Origin: EX4572-165 sp002254885
GTDB taxonomy: Archaea; Thermoplasmatota; E2; DHVEG-1
Length of the DNA stretch: 64,000 nucleotides
NCBI GenBank assembly: GCA_029939595.1
Contig: JAOZSQ010000003.1
Location: 1 to 64,000 of the forward strand
Direction: 5' to 3'
A program made the translations under genes and the position numbers. Below the pieces are notes generated by a model. It was not told the origin of the DNA, ran no database searches, and was given only the letters and a program-made list of their open reading frames with translations. Of this stretch, positions 16,141 to 23,884 are shown piece after piece (the stretch's first letter is position 1; every line of letters begins with the position of its first letter).

Positions 16141-17319
16141 ATGCGACATTCATTTATGCCAGATATATTACCTCATAGAGATAGAGAAATAAATGAAATC
16201 GCATCAATTATGGTTCCAGCTCTTAGAGGTGAAACACCATCAAATATTTTCATTTATGGAAAAACTGGTACTGGAAAGACTGCTGTTGTAAAATTTGTTG
16301 GTGGGGAACTTGAGACTAAAGGTAAAGAATTAGGAAAACATATTAATTTTGTTTACATTAATTGTGAAGTTGTAGATACACAATATCGTCTTCTACAAAA
16401 TATTGCAAATCACTTCATTAACGAATGGGATGAACGTATTCCTTTCACTGGTTGGCCAACAGACGAAGTTTATTCAAAGTTGATTGAAAAAATTGATAGA
16501 ATTGGTGGAGTAACAACAGTAATTCTTGATGAAGTGGATAAATTAAAGGGTGATGAAGCATTATACAATCTTTCTAGAATTAATATTCAGTTGAAGAATG
16601 CAAAAGTATCAATTGTTGGTATCTCTAATGACTTAAAATTCACAGAGTTTTTAGATCCAAGGGTGAAATCAAGTTTAGGTGAGGAAAATATTATTTTTCC
16701 TCCATATGATGCTGCTCAATTACAGGATATTTTACTTCAAAGAGTTGAGATGGGTTTAAAACCTAATTCAATTGATGATGATGTTATACCATTATGTGCT
16801 GCACTTGCTGCACAAGAACATGGTGATGCAAGAAGAGCGCTTGATCTTTTAAGAATGTCTGCAGAAATTGCAGAAAGAAAAGGATTAGATAAAATAACTA
16901 AGTCGTTTGTTCGAGTCGCTCAAAATAAGATTGAAATTGATAGAGTGATTGAAGTTGTCAAAACACTTCCAACACAATCTAAATTAATTTTAATCTCAAT
17001 TCTTCTTCGTGAACGACATGATAATAAAAAAAGTTCTAATAATCCTATTAACACAGGTGAAGTCTACGAAATTTATAAGGATCTTTGTAAGAAAACACGT
17101 ATAGATTCTCTTACACAAAGAAGAGTTGCTGATTTAATTTCTGAATTGGATATGCTTGGCATTATAACCGCACGTGTGATTTCAAAAGGCCGATATGGAA
17201 GAACACGTGAGATTAAACTTTCAACAGATGCTGATGAAATAACACGTATTTTAAAAAATGACGAAGTATATTTAAATATTTCAAATTATAAAATCAATGC
17301 ACAAACACGTCTAATTTAA
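16141..17319 (+). CDS. cdc6: Orc1/Cdc6 origin-binding initiator (N-terminus continues upstream of the first ATG)
   Basis: 392 residues from the first ATG, with Walker A GKTGTGKT (40-47), Walker B VILDEVDKL (Asp130, Glu131), sensor I GISND (Asn163), the AREHGDARRALDLL-type sensor II region (here AAQEHGDARRALDLL) and a C-terminal winged helix ending with SKGRYGRTREI. It binds ORB sites and loads MCM. Odd: bases 16057-16140 are in frame, have no stop and encode IFGKLLRN..LFTDREV, which matches the conserved N-terminus of euryarchaeal Orc1/Cdc6, yet no ATG, GTG or TTG is in that frame. A GTG at 16053 lies in another frame that would join after TTC TTT by skipping one T (TTT TAA A). So the true start is non-canonical, reached by a frameshift, or hidden by an assembly indel. 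Confidence 0.93.
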   Translation: MRHSFMPDILPHRDREINEIASIMVPALRGETPSNIFIYGKTGTGKTAVVKFVGGELETKGKELGKHINFVYINCEVVDTQYRLLQNIANHFINEWDERIPFTGWPTDEVYSKLIEKIDRIGGVTTVILDEVDKLKGDEALYNLSRINIQLKNAKVSIVGISNDLKFTEFLDPRVKSSLGEENIIFPPYDAAQLQDILLQRVEMGLKPNSIDDDVIPLCAALAAQEHGDARRALDLLRMSAEIAERKGLDKITKSFVRVAQNKIEIDRVIEVVKTLPTQSKLILISILLRERHDNKKSSNNPINTGEVYEIYKDLCKKTRIDSLTQRRVADLISELDMLGIITARVISKGRYGRTREIKLSTDADEITRILKNDEVYLNISNYKINAQTRLI

Positions 17320-17353
17320 TGATTTCTTTCTATCTTTTTAAAAAAATTATAGT

Positions 17354-17394
17354 TGGGAGTTGGATGTGGTTTTATTATAATACCACACCTCCCA
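17354..17394. terminator. Hairpin between convergent genes
   Basis: TGGGAG and TGTGGT (17354-17359, 17365-17370) pair with ACCACA and CTCCCA (17382-17394), giving a bulged stem of two 6-bp helices around an AT loop, followed by T-rich sequence. It lies between the convergent orc1/cdc6 and 17518-17802 genes and could terminate either. Confidence 0.45.
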
Positions 17395-17517
17395 CAATCA
17401 AAGGAATCGAGTTTGTTTTAAGTTAGTTTTTTGGAAATTTTTTCTAATTTCCCCCAACAAAACAAGGTATGCATTTTGTGGTAAATAAATCTTTATTTAT
17501 TATCAGAAAATCAATCA

Positions 17518-17802
17518 TCAACCAACATAATGAGGAACTTCATTATCTTCTTCTTTTTCATCATGTGGTTTTTCATTGTGAATGTCGATAGCAAGAATAC
17601 TATGTAATGGAACAATCCTTTTTTTATTGGACATATTTCCATTTTCATCATTAAGGGTTAATATCATTCCAACTTCATCCATTCCAATACCAACATATCC
17701 TTCAAAGACACCCTGACTTTCAAGCATATGTTCTCTACTTCCTAGGGAAAAAATTCTATATTCTGATCCTTTTGTTAATTTCATATCTGGTTCATTTTTC
17801 AT
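17518..17802 (-). CDS. Small conserved protein, possibly LSm-like beta barrel
   Basis: 94 residues. The core (about residues 10-75) is predicted beta-rich: YRIFSLGSREHMLESQGVF ..., GYVGIGMDEVGMILTL, KRIVPLHSILAIDI. The order of a strand, a GxDxxG-type turn and a closing hydrophobic IPLHSILAIDI strand recalls Sm-like folds, but I do not recognise a named family. The C-terminus is highly acidic (HDEKEEDNEV). It starts 3 nt after the upstream HTH regulator gene stop, so the two are co-transcribed and perhaps interact. Function unknown. Confidence 0.75.
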   Translation of the reverse strand: MKNEPDMKLTKGSEYRIFSLGSREHMLESQGVFEGYVGIGMDEVGMILTLNDENGNMSNKKRIVPLHSILAIDIHNEKPHDEKEEDNEVPHYVG

Positions 17803-17805
17803 TTT

Positions 17806-18243
17806 TTACTCCTCTGGTTCTTCCATAATGTTTTGAAGATGTTCAACTGTTTTACTGTAATTTTCTACAGCAACCTTAATATGAGCCTCTACAAAATTCC
17901 AGGCTTTTTTAAGGTTTCCATATCGAAGTCTATAAGCTTTCTTCTGTTGTTGTGTATGTTCATCGAAAATTTGTACTTCTTCTAGGATATCAAGACCTTT
18001 AAGTTTATTTAGATGTCGATAAATCGTAGGTTTTGATGTTTTAAGTTTTGTTGCAAGTTCTTCAACAAACCATGCTTTTTTTGGATGTTTTATAAAATAA
18101 TCTGCAAAGATGGTATAAGGAATTCCCGGGTCTGTTCCTCTAGAAATATATCCAATTTGTTCGAAAAATATTTTTGCAACAACTTCTGGATCTTTTTCAC
18201 CTGTAAGGGGTGTGTTGTTAACAATTTTTATATCAAATGACAT
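17806..18243 (-). CDS. Winged-helix transcriptional regulator
   Basis: 145 residues. A winged helix occupies about 55-110: KKAWFVEELATKLKTSKPTIYRHLNKLKGLDILEEV, then a wing with DEHTQQQKKAYRLRYG. The C-terminal helix (115-145) is suited to dimerisation. The fold is that of ArsR/TrmB-like archaeal repressors; no metal or sugar ligand site is apparent. It is followed after 3 nt by the small beta-rich protein gene and lies between orc1/cdc6 and glnA, both of which it might affect; the target is unknown. Confidence 0.85.
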   Translation of the reverse strand: MSFDIKIVNNTPLTGEKDPEVVAKIFFEQIGYISRGTDPGIPYTIFADYFIKHPKKAWFVEELATKLKTSKPTIYRHLNKLKGLDILEEVQIFDEHTQQQKKAYRLRYGNLKKAWNFVEAHIKVAVENYSKTVEHLQNIMEEPEE

Positions 18244-18361
18244 GTAAAAACACCATCCATGCTATGTAATGATTTTTTGTTTTTAAAGTATTTGTTGTTA
18301 AAAATGAACACTTCATCGTAATTTTTCATTTCTATACATTATAAATGCAAAACTGGGAGAT

Positions 18362-19699
18362 TCATATCGCTCTAAGATATTTATTAATCTCCCAAGGTGT
18401 AACCTGAGTTCGATAATTATTCCATTCTTCTTTTTTTACGTGAAGAAAATTTTCAAAGATATGAGGTCCTAGTGTTTCTTTTAATAATTCACTTCCACTC
18501 ATCACATTGAGAGCATGACCAAGACTCTCAGGAAGTGATTCAATTCCAAGGTTTGTTTTTTCTTTCTGGTTCAATGAGTATATATTTTTTTCAACTGATT
18601 TTGTTAAAGGAGTCTTGTTTTCTATTCCTTTGAGTCCTGCTGCAAGCATTACTGCAAATTGTAAATATGGATTTCCTGAAAGATCAGGGCTTCTCAGTTC
18701 GCATCTTTTTGCATTTTCAACCCCTGCAGGGATTCGAATAAGTGTGCTACGGTTCCGATGAGCCCATGAAATATATGTGGGGGCTTCATAACCTGGTACA
18801 AGTCGTTTATATGAGTTTACTGTTGGGTTAAGAATCGCTGTGAGTTCCTTGACGTATTTAAGTAATCCTGCGATAAAAAATCGACCAGTTTTGCTAAGGT
18901 TTTCCGCGTCATTTTTATCATAAAAAACATTATTATTTTTAAAATCAAATAAAGACATGTGTGTATGCATACCCGATCCACTTTTTCCGAAAAGAGGTTT
19001 AGGCATAAATGATGCATGAAGTTCATGTTTTGTTGCAATTACTTTAGTAACATATTTCAATGTTATAATCTGGTCTGCTGTTGTAATTGCATCTGCATAT
19101 TGAAAATTGATCTCATGTTGACCCGCCGATACTTCATGATGAGAAGTATAAGTTTGAATCCCTAGTTTATTTAATGCTAATGAAATATCTGCTCGTACAC
19201 CTTCTGCAAGATCTCGATGTGATAAATCAAAATAGCCTGCTGAATCGTTTGGTTTAAGTGTGGGACCAACCTCATTTTTTTTAAAAAGAAAAAATTCACA
19301 TTCAGGTCCAGAATTAAACAGATAACCCATTTTTTTTGCTTTTTCTACGATTCTTTCAAGGGCATATTTTGTATCTGCCAGACACCTTTTACCTGAAGGT
19401 TCATATATGTCACAGTTTAGTTTTGCAGTTTTTCTTTTTTCAATTTCTTCCGGAAGTATTACAAAACTTTTCGGATAAGGTTTCGCTATTTTATCAGATT
19501 CTTCTATTGTTGCATACCCGGCTATTGACGAACCATCAAATGGAATACCCTCTTTGATTGCCTCTTCTAGCCTATTGGATGGAATTACAATGTTTTTTGG
19601 GATTCCCAGGATGTCAATGAACTGTAAGCGAACGAAAAGGACTTGTTCATTTTCTGCTTTTATTAAAACATCATTGATTATAGACGGTTCTGCATTCAT
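18362..19699 (-). CDS. glnA: Glutamine synthetase, type I
   Basis: 445 residues with the GS signatures: FDGSSIAGYATIEESD, the metal-binding GPECEFFLFK, the HHEVSAGQHEINF ATP/ammonia region, SGSGMHTHMS and the NPTVNSYKRLVPGYEAP/SWAHRNRSTLIRIP glutamate loop. The bacterial adenylylation motif NLYDLP is not present (KNIYSLNQ instead), so control is expected at transcription or by feedback. A GAAGGA Shine-Dalgarno precedes the ATG. It is divergent from gdhA, sharing a 238-nt intergenic region, which fits joint nitrogen control: GS assimilates ammonia with ATP, GDH without. Confidence 0.95.
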   Translation of the reverse strand: MNAEPSIINDVLIKAENEQVLFVRLQFIDILGIPKNIVIPSNRLEEAIKEGIPFDGSSIAGYATIEESDKIAKPYPKSFVILPEEIEKRKTAKLNCDIYEPSGKRCLADTKYALERIVEKAKKMGYLFNSGPECEFFLFKKNEVGPTLKPNDSAGYFDLSHRDLAEGVRADISLALNKLGIQTYTSHHEVSAGQHEINFQYADAITTADQIITLKYVTKVIATKHELHASFMPKPLFGKSGSGMHTHMSLFDFKNNNVFYDKNDAENLSKTGRFFIAGLLKYVKELTAILNPTVNSYKRLVPGYEAPTYISWAHRNRSTLIRIPAGVENAKRCELRSPDLSGNPYLQFAVMLAAGLKGIENKTPLTKSVEKNIYSLNQKEKTNLGIESLPESLGHALNVMSGSELLKETLGPHIFENFLHVKKEEWNNYRTQVTPWEINKYLRAI

Positions 19700-19937
19700 A
19701 ATTTTTCCTTCAACCCATTATAATAAGAAGTTAATGAACAGATGTATCGTTTCATTTCATATAAATATTAACACGATTGACTTAAAACGCATCATCTATT
19801 TAACGGAAAACGATGAATAAAAATGGCGGAATAGGCAAAAATTGAAACATTTTCATTATTTCAACTACATATTTCAGGATAATCTTTTAATATGGAATAT
19901 TATTACTCAGCTCACTAACAGGATGAAAGTGATTGAT
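19700..19937. promoter_or_regulatory. Divergent glnA/gdhA promoter region
   Basis: 238 nt with no gene separate the start codons of glnA and gdhA. TTTTAATA at 19886-19893 is a plausible TATA for gdhA. TTGAAA (19842-19847) and TTTCAA (19859-19864) form an inverted repeat upstream of it that could be a regulator site. No clear TATA for glnA could be fixed by eye. Confidence 0.4.
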
Positions 19938-21281
19938 ATGAGTATAGAACAAGATGTTACAACGTTCATGGAAAAAGTAAAAGAGAAGGACCCGGGACAA
20001 AAAGAATTTCATCAAGCAGTACAAGAAGTCGTTGAAAGTTTGATGCCATTTGTGAAAAAACATCCAAAATATCAACAATTTAATATTCTAGAAAGAATTG
20101 TTGAACCTGAAAGAACGATTATGTTTCGAGTTCCATGGATGGACGACAATGGAGAAATTCATGTTAATAGAGGATATCGTGTTGAATTTAACAGTGCTAT
20201 TGGACCTTACAAAGGTGGACTTCGTTTTCACCCAAGCGTCAACTTAAGCATTCTTAAATTTCTTGGATTTGAACAAATATTTAAAAACAGTCTTACAACT
20301 CTTCCAATGGGTGGAGGAAAAGGCGGATCTGATTTTGATCCAAAGGGAAAGTCTGATGATGAAGTAATGCGGTTTTGTCAAATGTTTATGACTGAACTTC
20401 AAAGACATATTGGACAATTTACTGATGTTCCGGCAGGAGATATTGGAGTTGGAGGTCGAGAGATTGGTTATATGTTTGGCCAATACCGAAAAATAAGAAA
20501 CGAATTTGTAGGCGTATTAACTGGTAAAGGGCTCAAATGGGGTGGAAGTCTTATTCGACCTGAAGCAACAGGATATGGTTCAACTTATTTTGCACAAAAC
20601 ATGCTAAAAACTAAAAAAGATTCATTAAAAGGAAAGACTGTTGCAGTATCTGGATCAGGTAACGTTGCACAATATACTGTTGAAAAGGTTACACAACTTG
20701 GTGGAAAAGTAGTGACGCTTTCTGATTCATCTGGAATGATTCATGATCCAGAAGGTATTGGTGAAAAGAAACTTGCATTTGTTATGCAACTTAAGAATGT
20801 TAAACGTGGCAGAATAAAGGAATATGCAGATAAATTCGGTGCAACATATGAAGTAGGAAAACGTCCATGGGATGTAAAATGTGATGTTGCTTTCCCAAGC
20901 GCGACACAAAATGAAATTTCTGGCGATCAAGCAAAAACACTTGTAGATAATGGGTGTATTTGCATTTCAGAAGGTGCAAACATGCCAACAACACCAGAAG
21001 GTGTTGAAATATTCCTAGAAAATAAAGTCTTGTTTGGACCAGGTAAAGCAGCAAATGCAGGCGGAGTTTCAACAAGTGGACTTGAAATGAGTCAAAATAG
21101 TTACCGTATGAATTGGTCAAGGGAAGAAGTAGATTCTAAACTTCAAAACATTATGAAAAGCATTCATGATTCTTGTGTCAAATACGGCAAAGACGGATCT
21201 TTTGTAAATTATGTAGCTGGTGCAAATATTGCAGGTTTTGTAAAAGTTGCAGATGCAATGATCGATCAAGGGGTAATTTAA
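19938..21281 (+). CDS. gdhA: NADP-type glutamate dehydrogenase (bacterial/hexameric class I)
   Basis: 447 residues from the ATG at 19938; earlier in-frame ATGs (19842, 19923) add unconserved residues. The protein closely follows the enterobacterial-type GdhA order: ERIVEPERTIMFRVPW, SAIGPYKGGLRFHPSVNLSILKFLGFEQ, PMGGGKGGSDFDPKGKSD with the substrate Lys residues, VPAGDIGVGGREIG and a Rossmann VSGSGNVAQY. This class normally runs as an NADPH-linked aminating enzyme. It is a different family branch from the second GDH at 22569, suggesting lateral acquisition from bacteria. Amination versus deamination cannot be decided from sequence. Confidence 0.94.
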   Translation: MSIEQDVTTFMEKVKEKDPGQKEFHQAVQEVVESLMPFVKKHPKYQQFNILERIVEPERTIMFRVPWMDDNGEIHVNRGYRVEFNSAIGPYKGGLRFHPSVNLSILKFLGFEQIFKNSLTTLPMGGGKGGSDFDPKGKSDDEVMRFCQMFMTELQRHIGQFTDVPAGDIGVGGREIGYMFGQYRKIRNEFVGVLTGKGLKWGGSLIRPEATGYGSTYFAQNMLKTKKDSLKGKTVAVSGSGNVAQYTVEKVTQLGGKVVTLSDSSGMIHDPEGIGEKKLAFVMQLKNVKRGRIKEYADKFGATYEVGKRPWDVKCDVAFPSATQNEISGDQAKTLVDNGCICISEGANMPTTPEGVEIFLENKVLFGPGKAANAGGVSTSGLEMSQNSYRMNWSREEVDSKLQNIMKSIHDSCVKYGKDGSFVNYVAGANIAGFVKVADAMIDQGVI

Positions 21282-21307
21282 ACCCTTTTTTCTTATTTTT
21301 TATTAAG

Positions 21308-21316
21308 TTTATATAT
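21308..21316 (+). promoter_or_regulatory. TATA box of the GDH-linked regulator
   Basis: TTTATATAT is centred about 29 nt before the ATG at 21341, with no Shine-Dalgarno between, so a leaderless transcript is likely. Confidence 0.55.
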
Positions 21317-21340
21317 CATTTTTTAATACATTATTATTTA

Positions 21341-22393
21341 ATGAATTTACTTGATGATGAAATTAACCTGCGCCTTATTCTTTATTTGGTTTCAGGTGAA
21401 GGGATTTCAGTTAATATTGATGCATTATCTAAATCATTGAACCTCCACAGAGTAACAGTAAAAAAAAAGTTAAAAAAGTTGATAGATTTAAATTTTATTA
21501 CCTTGCCCTTTTATCCTTTTTCTTATCTTTATAAAGCATATCCAATGCTTATTCTTGTTAAGGCAGATATGCCACGTTCAAAAGATGTTATTGATTTCTT
21601 TAAAGATGATTCTCATATTTTTGCTGCATTTTCGTGTATGGAAGGAGCATACAACACATTCCTGATTGAATATTTTAAGGATTTGGAGTCATATCATGGT
21701 TGGAGGGAGAAGATTGTTACCGAATATAAAATCCCATCAAGGGAACAGCGTTCTCCTGCAGATGCAACGATTTTCACAAATAAATTGATGTTTAAGAACA
21801 ATCCAAATTGTCTTGCAAACGATCTCATTAATCATTTAGACAAAGGCGGAAATCTTGTCATTAAAAATGAGGTGTTAGATCCTCATTATTTTTCTATCCT
21901 TTCTTTATTGTTAAAAGGTAGACATATTCAAAGAAACGATTCGTTTCTCGCTCGTGAATTGGGCATAAACAGGAAAACGATTAAACGGCGAGTTGATCGA
22001 TTGATTGAAGGCGGAATTATTGATTCTCCTTGTTGTTTTTTCCCAAATTTGTTTATCCCCCCAGGTTATAATCTGGTTGTTTCAATGGTTGAGGTAAAAT
22101 CAATGATTGCAAAGATACGTAAATATGTAAAGGACCATCATAACATTTCAAGAGCTCAGGAGGCAAGCACCGGTCGATATAATTTTTTATTATTTTCTGC
22201 ATTTTATCAGATTGAGGATTTTTTTATGATGGGTGAAGATCTTATGAACAAGTTTTCAGGAAGTATTGGGGCTATTGAAAACATATTTCTTTCTCCTCAT
22301 ATGACACATACGATTAAACCACAGAAGATATCTCTTGCTTGGATTGAGAGGAAGCTTTGGGAACTACGATACAATGACAATTTTGGTTTATAA
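21341..22393 (+). CDS. Double-HTH transcriptional regulator between the two GDH genes
   Basis: 350 residues made of two similar halves. Each begins with a winged helix (INLRLILYLVSGEGISVNIDALSKSLNLHRVTVKKKLKKLIDL near the N-terminus; LSLLLKGRHIQRNDSFLARELGINRKTIKRRVDRLIEGGII around 190-235), followed by an alpha/beta effector-like region. This is a duplicated Lrp/AsnC-like layout fused in one chain. The frame is open upstream to 21173, but a TATA 29 nt before the ATG at 21341 fixes the start. Sitting between two glutamate dehydrogenases and near glnA, it is a good candidate for nitrogen or amino-acid control; this is inference. The GGTCGAA/TTCGGCC palindrome in the next promoter is a possible target. 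Confidence 0.82.
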   Translation: MNLLDDEINLRLILYLVSGEGISVNIDALSKSLNLHRVTVKKKLKKLIDLNFITLPFYPFSYLYKAYPMLILVKADMPRSKDVIDFFKDDSHIFAAFSCMEGAYNTFLIEYFKDLESYHGWREKIVTEYKIPSREQRSPADATIFTNKLMFKNNPNCLANDLINHLDKGGNLVIKNEVLDPHYFSILSLLLKGRHIQRNDSFLARELGINRKTIKRRVDRLIEGGIIDSPCCFFPNLFIPPGYNLVVSMVEVKSMIAKIRKYVKDHHNISRAQEASTGRYNFLLFSAFYQIEDFFMMGEDLMNKFSGSIGAIENIFLSPHMTHTIKPQKISLAWIERKLWELRYNDNFGL

Positions 22394-22513
22394 GTTTTCT
22401 ACATGTAACAAAGGATTAAATGAAAATATTACGTAAACAATGTATACATTGGGTAATAATATCAAAAGATATGCACCAAATATCACATTTTTTCTTTCAT
22501 TTTTATGATATCA

Positions 22514-22540
22514 TTATATATAGGTCGAAATTATTCGGCC
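22514..22540 (+). promoter_or_regulatory. TATA box with downstream palindrome (operator candidate)
   Basis: TTATATA at 22514-22520 is followed immediately by GGTCGAA ATTA TTCGGCC (22523-22540), an inverted repeat with six of seven base pairs. The expected transcription start lies at about 22541-22546, so a protein on this site would block RNA polymerase. AAAGGAGATA at 22552-22561 is the Shine-Dalgarno of the following gene. Confidence 0.55.
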
Positions 22541-22568
22541 CCACAAACGATAAAGGAGATATCTAGGT

Positions 22569-23855
22569 ATGACAAAAGAAGGATATAATCCATTTAAAAT
22601 GGCGCAAAAACAATTCGATCGAATCGCAGATATGTTAGAGTTAGATGTACCAGAACGTGAGCTATTAAGAAATCCATTAAGAGAATATCATTTTTTAATT
22701 CCTGTAAAAATGGATGACGGTTCAACACGTATCTTCAAGGGGTTCCGTATTCAACATAATGATGCAAGAGGGCCTTGCAAAGGAGGAATACGTTTTCACC
22801 CTCAAGAAACAGAAGATACCGTTCGAGCTCTTTCCATGTGGATGACTTGGAAATGTGCAGTTGCAGATATACCTCTTGGTGGTGGAAAGGGCGGGATCAT
22901 TTGCGATCCACATGATTTATCCGAAAGAGAACAAGAATTACTTTGTAGAGGGTGGGTCCGTCAGATAGCAAGAGACATCGGACCAGTTCGAGATGTACCT
23001 GCTCCTGATGTAATGACAAGCGGTAAACACATGCTTTGGATGATGGATGAATTTCAAGCAATACATGGAGGACAATATCCTGGAGTTATTACTGGAAAAC
23101 CCGTTGAACTTGGTGGAAGCCTTGGAAGAACCGAGGCAACAGGATATGCAGTTATATATCAACTTCGTGAAGCATTAAAAGAGATGGATATAGATATCAC
23201 AAAAACAAAAGCAGCCATTGAAGGTTTTGGAAATGTAGCTCAATATGCTGCTGAATTATATATTGAATATGGCGGTATGGTTGTAGTTGTGTCGTGTTGG
23301 GATCAAAAAGACGGAAAAGCATATGCATATTACAAAGAAGAGGGTATTGACCTTGAAGCATTAAGAAAAATAACTGATCGGTTTGGAACCATCGATAAAA
23401 ACAAAGCCGCAAAAATGGGATATGAAAGAATGGATGGAAAAGAATGGTTAACAAAAAAAGTAGATGTTTTAATCCCTGCGGCACTAGAAAACTCCATAAC
23501 AAAAGACAATGTTGATAAAATCCAATCATCAGTAAAAATCGTAGTTTGTGGGGCAAATGGACCTGTAACGCCTGATGCTGAAAACACACTTGTTGAAAAC
23601 AAAGTGATTGTCATTCCAGATTTTCTTGCAAATGCTGGCGGAGTTGTATGTAGCTACTTTGAACAAGTCCAATCAAATCAAAATTATTATTGGACCAAAG
23701 AAGAAGTCCTTGGAAAACTAGACAACAAAATCACTGATGCTTTTTATAAAGTCTGGGAACTTGCTCAAAAGAAAAAACTAAGAGTTAGTGATGCAGGATA
23801 TATGATTGCAATTCAACGTGTTGCAGAAGCATGTAAAATGCGAGGATGGGTTTAA
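22569..23855 (+). CDS. Glutamate dehydrogenase, archaeal-type (Glu/Leu/Phe/Val family)
   Basis: 428 residues: MDDGSTRIFKGFRIQHNDARGPCKGGIRFHPQET, PLGGGKGGIICDPHDLSEREQE, VRDVPAPDVMTSGKHMLWMMDEFQ, then a Rossmann domain with AAIEGFGNVAQYAAELY. These are the markers of the short (about 420-residue) NAD(P) GDH class widespread in archaea. It has its own strong promoter and SD, and is followed 29 nt later by the dikinase-like gene, so it may head an operon with the two dikinase-like genes. Two GDHs of different class in one locus suggest opposite physiological directions or cofactors. Confidence 0.94.
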   Translation: MTKEGYNPFKMAQKQFDRIADMLELDVPERELLRNPLREYHFLIPVKMDDGSTRIFKGFRIQHNDARGPCKGGIRFHPQETEDTVRALSMWMTWKCAVADIPLGGGKGGIICDPHDLSEREQELLCRGWVRQIARDIGPVRDVPAPDVMTSGKHMLWMMDEFQAIHGGQYPGVITGKPVELGGSLGRTEATGYAVIYQLREALKEMDIDITKTKAAIEGFGNVAQYAAELYIEYGGMVVVVSCWDQKDGKAYAYYKEEGIDLEALRKITDRFGTIDKNKAAKMGYERMDGKEWLTKKVDVLIPAALENSITKDNVDKIQSSVKIVVCGANGPVTPDAENTLVENKVIVIPDFLANAGGVVCSYFEQVQSNQNYYWTKEEVLGKLDNKITDAFYKVWELAQKKKLRVSDAGYMIAIQRVAEACKMRGWV

Positions 23856-23884
23856 GCATTATATAAATTTATCATGCAGATAAA

